DNA of 64,000 nucleotides from Moniliophthora roreri (lineage: Eukaryota > Basidiomycota > Agaricomycetes > Agaricales > Marasmiaceae). A model generated the notes under the pieces. It ran no database searches. It worked only from the letters and a program-made list of their open reading frames with translations, and was not told the DNA's origin. The position numbers were made by a program, and so were the translations under genes. Location of the stretch: positions 173,815-237,814 of the forward strand of contig LATX02000245.1 of assembly GCA_001466705.2 (NCBI GenBank). Direction: 5' to 3'. The stretch's first letter is position 1. Each line of letters opens with the position of its first letter. This document shows, piece by piece, positions 47,487 through 58,390 of this stretch.

Positions 47487-47547
47487 AGGCCTGGACAGCT
47501 TACATGATAAACTACAGGTACAAGCTACAGAGCTACAACATAGCTCC
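47487..47547 (-). repeat. Harbinger right TIR
   Basis: AGCTTACATGATAAACTACA, then GGTACAAGCTACAGAGCTAC and AACATAGCTCC. It is the inverted partner of 44414-44478. Confidence 0.8.
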
Positions 47548-47910
47548 CAGTGTTGCACTGACCCCTGGTCAAGGGTCAGTGAAAACCTTAGCTCTTCTTT
47601 GACCTGACCTGACCCTATGCTTGCTGGAGGTCAAGGCCAAAAAAAGACTACAAATTATAATGGCCAATTTAAGTGTATTGCAGGTGTTCTACATGTATTT
47701 AGAGTACTTCTACATTGCTATCTGAGTCACTGCAAGCTTCTTTCTCCCACTCCACATCATAAGCCTTCAGTTTCTCATCAACAGTGCACTGATCAACAAC
47801 TTCATACATCTACAAAGTGCTTCCCCATTTGCTTTGATGCTCCAAACTATAGTAAAACACATCCTAAAGTGGAATAAGCTCTTCTGCTAAGAAGTGGAGC
47901 CGATAATTTG

Positions 47911-48465
47911 TCTAAGATAAGACTAGTGGAAAAACTACCCAAAAAGACAACCTCAAAAAGTCTAACTCAGTTTGTTGTGCAAGTGTGGATCGATGTGATC
48001 AGAGTTACTGCACTTAGAATGCCAACAAAATTCTTAGCTAGGTTGATTCTCTCTTATTGAAGTGTTCTACTTCAAAGTGTTTACCTTCAGAGGAGTATAT
48101 ATGGTTTTAAAATGGTTTATATCACAAACACACACACAAAACACAAAGAACACAGTGCACAAAGCACAAACACAAGAGCTACAGTCCCGTACAAAGACTC
48201 AATAGCCAATATAGTCTGACCCTATGGAGTTCAAGACTTCTTCAAGATAACTACAGCACACAGTGTACTGGAAAAGGTCCTAGACCAATTTCTACAAAGA
48301 GTTCAGTGCAGGCACACCCCTTGCTAAGACTCTAAGTGTGTTACACACACAGGCCACACTTCAAGTGCCCAAGGCTCCTTCTTAGTGTAAAGTTTCTCTT
48401 AGAAAAGTGCTATAATGCACTCAAGATGTTACTCTTATCTCTTATGACGCAAGTTCGTTATCAGA
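47911..48465 (+). repeat. Inverted repeat, left arm (~555 bp)
   Basis: Reverse-complement match to 53405-53978 over essentially its whole length. Landmarks are TTTGTCTAAGATAAGACTAG, GATCAGAGTTACTGCACTTAG, CACAAACACACACACAAAACAC and AGTGCCCAAGG near 48368. It looks like an LTR or element end, with its sister copy in the opposite orientation 5.0 kb away. Confidence 0.8.
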
Positions 48466-48670
48466 TTTCTATTTCTCTGGAGTCACTCAGGACCAATCTC
48501 CAGGACCTGTAGTAAGGAAGCAAAACTAGAATGGCACACAAATTTATACACCAAACAAACTCGTCATGTATTCACAATCAGAGGGGGGCAGAGTTACTTG
48601 AGTATGTACAAATATCTAGCTGTCCTTATATATGGTCCAGGAATATATCTACAGAAAATTATAAATAATG

Positions 48671-49648
48671 TCAGATAATTCAGGAAATGACAAATGAGTG
48701 ACCAAGATACTAAAAGAGGGATTATTCAGATGTCACAGAGTCTGGCCACTAGGGTATCCGACCATATCCACATGGGTATCTATGCCTCCAGGTGTTCTAG
48801 ACTCTATAATTTGTATTTTCTCTTTTCTAAGTCAGGTATCTACGAGCGGATGGATGTATCCATTCCGTCTTTTGACAGCATCTCTCTTTCTAGTATCTGC
48901 ACATTGGCAGAGGCCTAGATGCCAAGGTTTCCAAGTTCGGAACATGCTGTTACTGTTCCTATCTCCTTCGACAATGCATGCTTGGTCTTATTTAGAACTC
49001 CTCATGTGTTATATATTCTTCTGCTTCTCATTGTATCTGTCTGTAGGTAGTGGATGTCCTTCTGAAGTGATTTTCTTCTTTCCGAGCCGACTTTATATCT
49101 AGTTAGTTTATCTTGTATTGTTTAGCCGCTGGTGCACTCTTTATTTAGAGATTGCCTGCTTTGACTTTGATCTGTATATTGACTTCGGAGGAGGATCATT
49201 CTGTGATCATTCCTGTTCTAAGTTGTCATTCTGTTTTGATGTCTCCTCTAAGTACCTCTGTACTGTTTGACTGCAGGTAGCACTTTGCAGATGTCATAGA
49301 AAAGTAAAATAGAAATTAAAATCCCATTGATAGCACTTGAGAGCTTGGTTAACTAGCCAATGCATTCATTGGGCTATAGTTAGGTTCCCTACAGGTTTCG
49401 GGAGTGATCTGTTTTGAATCTGATATATAGATAAGTCAGAAAGTACAGCTTTGACACCTCTGTATAGCATATCATATAGCTCGTTGTACTTTCTAAGGTA
49501 CTACAGCTTCTCTAAGGCAATGACTAGCAGACTGGGCTCACTCTAGTCCTTATTACCCATTATCTCGTGTCATATTAAAGTGTTCCAATTCAGAAATAGT
49601 GTAAAATGAATAAGAGTGGGTCTTTTCTAGGTTTGCCATATTATCGAA
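48671..49648 (+). repeat. LTR-like repeat, copy A
   Basis: The last about 450 bp (from about 49195) match 53995-54456. Both have GTTAGGTTCCCTACAGGTTT, GATATATAGATAAGTCAGAA, CAATGACTAGCAGACTGGGC and end CTAGGTTTGCCATATTATC. The 5' portion is unique in this window. The starting TGTCAGATAATTCAGG is a guess at the left end. Confidence 0.6.
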
Positions 49649-49649
49649 C

Positions 49650-52600
49650 CTGTGGCTGAGAGTCAAGAGGGATTTCCTCCTCTGGTGTGCTCTTGTCCTC
49701 AATCTGATTCAGTGCATCTACCAACAGTTGAGCACTGTTGAGGTTTGTGACCTCATCCTCATCCGACAAGATATCTCCACCATCAGTGGAAGTTTCTAAG
49801 CTACTGGGTTTTCTGACAGAATTGGCAGAAATGGTACCAGTGCAGTTCCTAATCAAGAACATGTTATGTTTTGGGCATGGCTTGGTTGGAAATTGAGTTC
49901 AAATGGATTGGTCAACCACAGCAATTTTATAAGCTTGTTCAGAGTGTAGACAGCTATATCACTTATCTTGATATAGACAACCTATAGTGCTAAAGTGTCT
50001 CTCCAATCCTCCAGAGTTAGCAACAATGCTGAGGACTAGCAGTGTGAGCTTTGTCAATGGGGATTTTGCTAGAGCTGCATGCTAGACTCTGCTATAATGC
50101 ATAATGATGGGCTGGTTGCTTCCAGATATATATAGTATTACACTAGGAGAACAATGGTTTTCACTCCATCATCCACAGTTCAGTAATGCTAAACAATAGT
50201 CATAAAAAACCCTGACACCCACCTTTCCCACACCTACCATTTTTAGACTTGACCCCCAAAAATTTCTGAAAAGGTCAAGAGGCTCTTGACCTTGACCTGA
50301 CCTGGGCAATACTAATAGCTCCTGTAACTTTGAACAGTACTATTGATAGACCCTCCAATAGCTAGAGTCCAGCCAATGGTCTCTCCTTTAAGTGGTCACC
50401 AAGCAATCACTTGGTGAGACTCCTACCATATATGGGCATCTGCACCTAAATCCAAACAAAGAATCTGAGGTGCTTATGCAATCACCCTTGATTTTTCATT
50501 CCCAATCTTAATCTCAGGCCCAGTGGCCAAAGACAAGATGCAATAAACCTGTAGAACATGGTCTGCTGGCAAGCTCTGCTGATGGACCTTGTCAGCTGGA
50601 GTCCAGGTGATGGTTCCTTCTGAAAGCAATCCCAAGTGATCACTTGTCTGAGACACCTTCCATTAGCATTGGCAGGCTACTATCTGGGCTAGTAAGGCTA
50701 GGTTAGTAGCCTAGCAGAATTCCAGTGGAATTCCAACTGGCACAAAAAATAGACTGACCCATGCCTGGTGTTAGATAATCTTATCATGTAATTATCATGT
50801 CACTGCCATTTCCAGTGTCTGTATCTTTCAACCTCATCTAATGCTTCCTTCTCATCATTTTCTCACTAATAGTTCTTGCATTGTTGCTGGAAGTGCATTG
50901 TTTCATGTCAATATTGAATCAATAATGGATTTTTGATAGTAGGAGTAGCAATATATCTGCATGTATCTATTTAATATTTGATATGAGATTTTCACTACCA
51001 TTCATTTGTAGTCTGAGACTAATACAAAGACAGGATAAAAACTGAGCTCTTTCTGAGTTTGATATTATCAGCATCAGCCCTTCTCCAGTCTCATGTCTAA
51101 CAGGCAGTGGCAGTGCAATTACTTTCATGATCATCTCAGTCTTGAAAAAGAGCCCAAGAATTCTGAATCTTTGCATTAAGGCAAGGCAAAGGTAATTTGC
51201 AAATATTGTTGGCCAGGAATCCTTCAGCAGATGCAGCAGACTAACATTTGGATCTATAGAATGGGTTCAGATTTATAAGAGAAGTGTGCACTGTCAATTG
51301 AAGGATGAGCTCATGTTATATGAGCTTGTTGATTGAGATTCAGTTGGCTCTGATAGGGTAGCTGTGGGCATTGACAATGGAGTTCAGGCCTTGATTGACA
51401 GTAACTAAATACTTATGTATCACTTATATAAATTTACTTTACTTATTATACTCTTATTCACTGCAGTAAAAGCAGATGAAGTTCAAATGACAGTTTGTCT
51501 CATCAAGTGATGTCATTCCATGGAAAGCTGCTAGGCCAGGCCAGTTGATGTGTTTAAGGTCAGTGACTTTAGGGGCATTGGCAAGGTCACTAGAATTCCA
51601 CTGACCTTACCAACACTGCCTTCTGTACATGGGCATTCAGACCTAAATCCAAACACAGAAGTAACTTCAGTACAATTTTTGGCATACAGATGCTGAAAAT
51701 GAGTTTTCAAGAGAGCAAACAAGGTCATGTGACCTTGTCACCTCTTTCTCCTCAGACATCCACTACAAGACCTGAAGCAGCAAGCTCAGGTCTTCCCCTC
51801 CAGCATATGCTTCTTTTCAAGAAGTCTAATGAACTCAAGACTGCTAATACACCAATTTTATAAACCTTTCAAATTCTATACATATGAACATCATTTGAAT
51901 GTATTTAAATAGTTGAAATAATAAGAAACATGGAAATAGAAGGACTGATATGAGCCCAAGTAGTCAGTCAAAACCTATATATACTTAATGGCATAAAGCT
52001 ATAAGTTAATTGCACTACAGTACACCCCACATGGGTGCCAAGTCACTTATAGACTCTCAATATTGTGCATCTAGCCTTCTGAAACCTGTAGGAACCTCTA
52101 TATGATGTTGCTCAAGAGGAGACACATTGATAGTTGAACATATATATAGTGTATCAAGAGGATATTTCACTTTAAAACCAACTTTCATTTACTCTCAGAG
52201 AGCTCATTCAAGCTCAGGATGATACCTATGATATACCAAGAGAACAGAGATGACAATATCTAAATCAGATATATGATGAAATATTAGCTCAAGTAAATGA
52301 TCACTCTGCATTCCAAGATGGTAATGTGATAATTTCTCTAAAGATAGGAGGAAAGTAATAAGACAGAAATCTGATAGAACTGATAGATGAGAAACATGAG
52401 AGATAAGAATGAGTCAGTCAGATAGGACAGATGGAACAAAGAAATACTTGATGATCCCTACAGAAGTTGAGAATATTTCTGACCATTGAAAAACAGGATA
52501 AGGAACTCCTATGCAGTAACAATAGATTCTGGACCTAGATATCTATATACCACACAGAGAGCCTAGCTCAAGTCATGCTTCTGATACCCAAGATTGTATT

Positions 52601-53400
52601 TATTGGTGACCCACATGCCTATATACAGTATGAAATTGCTATTGTGACAAGGGGCTGAACCCATATATGTTCATTTTGTGATTTTCCTGTGACCAGTACA
52701 ATATATACCTATTATTATAATTTTATTGTAAATATTTGTTTCTAGCAGTATATAAGAACATCCATTTTGTAGGTAGGAGCAAGAGGAATCTGCTCCACCA
52801 CTATGTGATTTGTATGTGGCTATTGTTTGTGTAGAGAAATCACATTCAATCAGATCTTCCTCCTCACATCAGGCTCTAGAGACTTAGAGTAAATCTAGTT
52901 GAGATATAAGACTATACCAAACTTGATAGTGACAGCAAAGCCAGATATTTGTTCTGTGCTTTAGCAGATAGTTGTTTTCAAGTCAAGAGAAGACTTTGTA
53001 TCAGAAAGTTTTGGTAGCTTTCTGAAGGCAGCTAGTGTTTTGCTAGTGTCAATGCAGCTTAGAGAGGGCTCAGGCTATGAGAGTAGAAGTTTTCCTGCTT
53101 AAGTGTGTTCTAAATTGAGTAGACACAACTTAGAGAGGGCTCAGGTTACCAGAGCAGAAGTTTTCTGGCTTAAGTGCATTACAGATCACAACCAAGAGAG
53201 TTGTATCCAGTACAAGAGGTACTGTAGCCTTTGACTTCTTGGGTTATCACTTTAGGGTAGTCTTACTACTGCCTCAGCACAATTAGCTGTTGTATTTAGG
53301 CTTGATTGAGATAATAGAAACCAGAAAACACATAATAAAAATAAGATTTATAAATCAAATATACCTTCATAGTCTCTACATTGATAAATGAATACATGCT
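49650..53400. other. CpG-poor relic DNA, no coherent feature
   Basis: AT-rich sequence with stops in every frame. Short phrases recur (AGCTCCTGTAACTTTGA near 50322 resembles the Harbinger left flank; TTGACCTTGACCTGACC near 50288 resembles TTTGACCTGACCTGACCC near 47599), indicating deep fragments of elements seen elsewhere in the island. I see no gene. Confidence 0.5.
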
Positions 53401-53404
53401 TATT

Positions 53405-53978
53405 CAGTTCACAAACATTAGATAAGAGTCTAAGTGTGGTAACTCTGATTACGCCAAACCACACTTTTCTAAGAGACACTTTACACCAAGAAGAAGCCTT
53501 GGGCACTTGAAGTGTGGCCTGTGTTGGGTATCAGGTTTTGACACACTTAGAGTCTTAGCAAAGGGTGTGCCTGCACCGAGCTCTTTGTAGAAATTGGTCT
53601 AGAACCTTTTCCAGTATGCTGTGTACTGTAGTAGTCTTAAAGAAGTCTTGAGCTCCATAGGGTCAGACTATATCAGCTATCGAGTCTTTGTATGGGACTG
53701 TAGCTCTTGTGTTTGTGCTTTGTGCACCATGTTCTTTGTGTTTTGTGTGTGTGTTTGTGATATAAACCCTTTTAAACCCATATATACTCCTTTGAAGGTG
53801 AACACCTTGAAGTGGATTGCTTTAATAAGAGAGAATCAACCTAGCTAAAAGTTTTGTTGGCATTCTAAGTGCAGTAACTCTGATCACATCAATCCACACT
53901 TGCACAACAACCTGAGTTAGACTTTTGGAGGCTATCTTTTGGGTAGTTTTCCACTAGTCTTATCTTAGACAAATTACT
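53405..53978 (-). repeat. Inverted repeat, right arm (~575 bp)
   Basis: Partner of 47911-48465 in opposite orientation, ending ACTAGTCTTATCTTAGACAA. It retains a few CpG-containing sites that are TG/CA in the left arm. Confidence 0.8.
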
Positions 53979-53994
53979 GGTCTTCCTATCTCAN

Positions 53995-54456
53995 CTGATC
54001 ATTCTGATTGTTCCTTTCCAAGTCATCTCTCTGTTCTGATGTCTTCTCTAAGTACCTCTGTACTGTATGACTGCATGTTGCACTTTGCAGATGTCATAGA
54101 AAAGTGAATAAATTGAAAAATCCCATTGATAGCACTTTAAGAGAGCTCAGTTAACTAGCCAACATGTTTGTATGGTCATAGTTAGGTTCCCTACAGGTTT
54201 CAGGAGTGATCTGCTTCAGATCTGATATATAGATAAGTCAGAATGTACAGCTTAGACACCTCTGTATAGCATATCATATAGCTCTTTGTACTTTCTAACA
54301 CACTGTAGCTTCTCTAAGGCAATGACTAGCAGACTGGGCTCACTCTAGTCCTTATTACCCATTATCTTGTGTCATATTAAAGTGTTCTGATTCAAAAGTA
54401 ATGTAAAACAAATAAAATTAGGTCTTTTCTAGGTTTGCCATATTATCACCAGCTCC
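53995..54456 (+). repeat. LTR-like repeat, copy B (5'-truncated)
   Basis: Direct repeat of the 3' half of copy A at 49195-49648. It starts immediately after the ambiguous base at 53994 and ends TTTGCCATATTATC, after which the flanks differ. Confidence 0.75.
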
Positions 54457-54489
54457 AGTTTATCTATATCATATCATTCATATGCCTTT

Positions 54490-54650
54490 TACAGATTAAT
54501 GAGGCCTTGAAGATTCAAGTGAAGGACATTGACATATCATATGATAAACATAGTCTTCTGTTGACCCTGACACTTCCTTTTCAGAAAACACATCAGTTCA
54601 GTAGTGAGTATTATTTGCTGTTGTTCCCTGTGCGTGTGAACCTTTGACAG
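54490..54650 (+). pseudogene. Tyrosine recombinase (Crypton-like) fragment
   Basis: The plus strand reads LLQINEALKIQVKDIDI, then LTLTLPFQKTHQFSS and, near 54620, LLLFPVRVNL. This follows the pattern LLR..E.L.L...DI...LP..KT.Q...LCPVRAL of tyrosine recombinases found in basidiomycete repeats. The catalytic Arg of the LLR motif is Gln here. Nothing after 54650 is safely attributable, although a C-terminal catalytic half would be expected within about 500 bp. Confidence 0.55.
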
Positions 54651-54659
54651 ACCCTGTAC

Positions 54660-56487
54660 TCACTGTGATATAGATATCAAACCATTCCACCTCCAAGAGT
54701 TTCCAGAGGAACTCAAACATCTCTGTCCAGTAAGTGCCTATATGGAGTGGGTTGCCATCAGTGGTATTGAAGAGGGATACCTCTGCTGAAGAGTTCAGGC
54801 CAATGACATGGTGCAAGGTGTAGAACCAATGGTAAGTTCTTAGCTGATCTGAACATAAGGATTTGCACTAACTGTTGTTGTCAACAGTTGTCTCAGCAAT
54901 TTCTTGTCCATTTCCACAACTATCTCTTTGTGATCAGCCTTAATGCTACACAATATGGAGGCCACTCTTTTTGACACAGTGGCTGCCAGTGGTTACACAT
55001 TGAACATCGATGGCCCCTTCAGAAGATTTGTAAGTGGAGGGGTTGGAGCCAAGAGTTTAGCAACTTGACTATTGTTAAGTATCTGATTTCTTAGAATGAT
55101 GATCTGAGATTCAAATAGGAAAATTTCTTTCTTATGAATCAGGAAGTGGAGGTTGCATGTGCGATGTGTGGATGCAAGTGTCTTTGTCATGGCTCAGTGC
55201 CAGCTAAACTTTAGTATTAGTTTCTATATACTTCTATTAGTCAAATATAATCTTCTGTTACAATCTCTCCAGCAACTGTTGAGTCTCAATGTGAGCAGAG
55301 AAAACTTGATGAGTTGTGAGCTTGGCCAGTGGTGGAACACTGGGCAAATGGCAATGACATGTCATTGCTCTCTTCTACAGACTGTGCAGCAGTCTTCAGC
55401 ACAAAGCACTGCTCCCACTGAGGGTAAGAACCTTTGCTCAATGAAGGGCTTACTCTCAGCAGGAGTAGATTAGGGGTTAGGGACTAGGAAGTACAGTTGA
55501 AAGCTTGTACCTTATGCTGAGTCAGTTAGAGGTTATATACAAGAAATGTGAAGGAGTACTTACAGATGTGTAAAATATTATGTGCATGAGGGAAATAGTG
55601 ACATCATAACAGTGAAATCACTGTTATCTCTTATCTTTTCACAACTCATCAAGCTTACTCTCCAATGTGAGTGATGTTGAAGACAACTGGTTTTCCTTTT
55701 ATAGTAATGCCTTCATTAATATTGACCCAATGCACAATATCAACCACCACATTTAGTTCTGTGTCTTGCATTAATGCTCACTTCATAGATTCTAGGAAGT
55801 TCCAAGTCACTAGACATTCTGTTTACTATTGTGCTATGTACCTTGTGCTCAAGAGTATTCCCAATCTACAGTGTTTCTCAATTATGTTATTTGCATTAGT
55901 GGCACTATCTGAAACAGAAGTACCTGCTCTTTCTTGTCTACTATGGGTATCAACAACTTATGAGATGTAAGTCCTTTTCCTAGTGCTAATTTATGCTCTA
56001 AAGCATGTTATCATAAGCTCCTTAAACCTGTTGCTTGCATAATGACATTAGAAGAATTTGTGGCTAAACATCAGGAAGAAGTACCAGCACTCCATACTTA
56101 CAAACTTTCCCTTGGTGTAGATGCTGGGTGCATGCCTGCTATTCAGTCTGTTCTGATGAGTTTATATGTTTTTATCTGCAGCCCAATTCTAACCACATTT
56201 GAGACAAGTGCTTTGTGCCCTTCCCACAAATGTAAACATGCACCAAGTGCTGCCAATCATACTCAACTATTCACATTTTGTGGCCAAATAGCTCAAGTGA
56301 CAGATTGCTGTAATTTCATATATGATGGTGAAGAATGACCAGATGAGAAACATGGAATCAAAGTGTTGAAAGATGAGACACCCTTCCTTAAACAGTCAAG
56401 ACTTCTTGTCAGTAGCTTTGGCTTTGGCTGTCATGATATGAGTCTTTTGATTTCTAATATATTCAGATTACTCATGCTAGGTCAATG
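54660..56487. other. Relic DNA upstream of XPG-like copy B
   Basis: Short open frames on both strands (55153-55473, 55671-55970, 56042-56338) without a motif I recognise. They may include lost upstream exons of the XPG-like gene, whose N-terminal nuclease region was not found. Confidence 0.35.
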
Positions 56488-58274
56488 ACAGGCCTCTGCT
56501 GAAAGAGAGGCAGAGCTTGCTGCTCTAGAGAAGCATGGTGCAGTCAATGCTGTCATGACAACTGACAGTGATATTATGTTACAGACTTTCTCTTTTCACT
56601 GACTCTTCTTCCCTTTTCCTTCGATATCATCCTTATGCTTCCCATTCTATTGGACTTATACACCTTCCCAGCCTCCATTTTCTCTCTCATCTCTATGCTT
56701 CCCATTCCCCTCAGACTCATACACCTTCCTCGTCCCCATTTACCTATCCCTTTGTACTTGTATTACTCATACCCCGATAGCTTCGGGAAACAATTAGATA
56801 AACACCGAACTCTTCGCTATACATATATAGTTAGCGTTACATCAGTTGTACAGTATTTAAGCGCTCAAGCTAAGACTCTATGTCTTCAGCTTGACCTGGT
56901 TTATCAATACTTGTGTCAATGCCGATATCAAAGCACCTCTGAACTTCAGTAGCCACTGAACAAACTCAAACTTGAACTTGTAACAACTACTTGAACGAAG
57001 GTTATACTTCGCTAAGATGGTTGAGTTGACGTTGCTGCGCAAGTAACGTAACATATTATACCTTTGGGCATCCAATGGATCCTTGTCCCAGATTTGTAAG
57101 TTTTCTTTTTGTTAATTCCTAGATATAGATTAATGCCATTAACAGCAAAAACAGCACTGCTGTTAGCCTGAAGGTCACAATGTACTCTGCAGCTCAAATT
57201 GAACAGATACTCAAGCTTTCCCACAACCACCTCGTCTTCTATTCAGTTCTGGCTGGAACTGACCTCAAAGGTGTCCATGGAATTGGCCAGACTATTGGAA
57301 TGGAGCTGGCACTTACTGGCATTGCAGACTCACTGGTTTCAGATTACTGGAGCAATGCTTGTCAGGTTCATATGGCAGCATTGAGGAAGAAGACCTGCAA
57401 GGCTCTGCGGTTGGATTTGAGCCATACATATGACACTCTCACATCATACATTAAAGCACTTCCTGAGTTCCCGCCAGTGGAACCACTCCATGCTTTGATA
57501 TCTCCCTTGACATCTTGGTCAGAAGGACAGACACCACCTCAGATTCAGGACTGGAGAGCAAACATCCATGATCTCGAGGGCATTATTAGATACTGTTGTG
57601 AACATGTTGAATGGAATGGGACTAGACTTTTGAAGTGGTTTCACAAAAAACTTTGGGTTGGAATGATTCTGTCAATATTACATTCAGTAGGTATTTAGCT
57701 TTCTTTTTTGATACCTGAACTACTGATCCTCATGCCATTTCTTGAAGAAATATGTCATATTCCAGCCTGACACTCGAACATTCTTGTGCCCCTGCTTGCA
57801 GCTGAACAAGAACATAAAGTACATCCTGACTCTTTGTACCTCAATTGTTGGGCCTGTTTCCCATACGCTTGACATGAGAAGCAAAGGTTGGGTTCGCCTG
57901 TCATTTTCAGTAGCAGATTTTGTAAACTTTACTCGGGTGCAGGCCAAACTCACTATCAAGGAAGCCATCAAATACCAACCTCCACAAACAATTCAGGTGT
58001 CTGTGCCTGTTTTTGTTCTGGCAGCAGCAACTACACCCGAGCCCCGACGTGGTTTAGTCACTACTGGTCATAGCTTCACGCTGCTTCAGATTCAGCCATA
58101 GAGAAGACTGGGACTAGCAACCAATCAATTTCTGCTGAAGGTCAAGTATTAGATGATGACAATATAGAGATTGGGTTGAGTGATTCTCACTCCAGTCAAT
58201 CAGGAGACGACAACTCGGATATTGAGTTTGGCAAGCCATATCCAAGTGGCCATGAAATTATTGATCTAACTTGA
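56488..58274 (+). pseudogene. XPG/GEN1-like PIN-domain nuclease, copy B (interrupted)
   Basis: Exon 56488-56576 reads SAEREAELAALEKHGAVNAV then TDSDI, the XPG-I acidic motif set. It is interrupted by a solo LTR (56577-57053). Without the LTR the frame continues PLGIQWILVPDL to a GTAAG donor. Next come NSKNSTAVSLKVTMYSAAQI, the helix-two-turn-helix region HLVFYSVLAGTDLKGVHGIG, an about 150-residue GEN1-like C-terminal region (PLTSWSEGQTPPQIQDW, CEHVEWNGTRLLKWFHKKLW), QTIQVSVPVFVLAAATT, and an acidic end GHEIIDLT then TGA at 58272-58274. Apart from the LTR the traced exons are open. The first half (XPG-N) is not visible. The family acts on branched DNA; a cellular role for these expanded fungal copies is not known to me. 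Confidence 0.75.
56577..57053 (+). mobile_element. Solo LTR (477 bp) inside the XPG-like gene
   Basis: Begins TGTTACAGAC and ends CGTAACA, flanked by the 5-bp duplication TATTA (56572-56576 and 57054-57058). It carries TATTTAAG (56854-56861) and, 33 nt on, CAGCTTGACCT (56887-56897), identical in sequence and spacing to the LTRs of the 33967-41047 element. It is CpG-rich relative to its surroundings, so it is younger than the CpG-depleted DNA around it. Confidence 0.88.
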
Positions 58275-58390
58275 CAGTGTGGACAGTGGGTAGACTGATA
58301 CTTTGTATTCACATCTGATTATTCTGCTATATATAATATACAACCAAGAAATGAATTTATGATAGAGATAGTCCAAGAATTAGTGTGTAT

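Larger units (their letters stand above)
44414..47547. mobile_element. PIF/Harbinger-type DNA transposon (inactive)
   Basis: The ends are inverted repeats of about 65 nt starting GGAGCTATGTTGTAGCTC (44414 on) and ending GAGCTACAACATAGCTCC (to 47547). Inside are two genes pointing at each other: a transposase relic on the minus strand (46049-47330) and a second, Lys/Glu-rich gene on the plus strand (about 44620-45988). This matches the two-gene layout of PIF/Harbinger elements. A clear 3-bp target duplication was not seen at these ends. It lies 0.4 kb beyond the copy A nuclease relic. Confidence 0.75.

Noticed and set aside
47617..47877. A plus-strand gene beginning MLAGGQGQKK
   Set aside because: It lies just outside the Harbinger right end in CpG-poor relic DNA, with no motif and no homologous exon structure.
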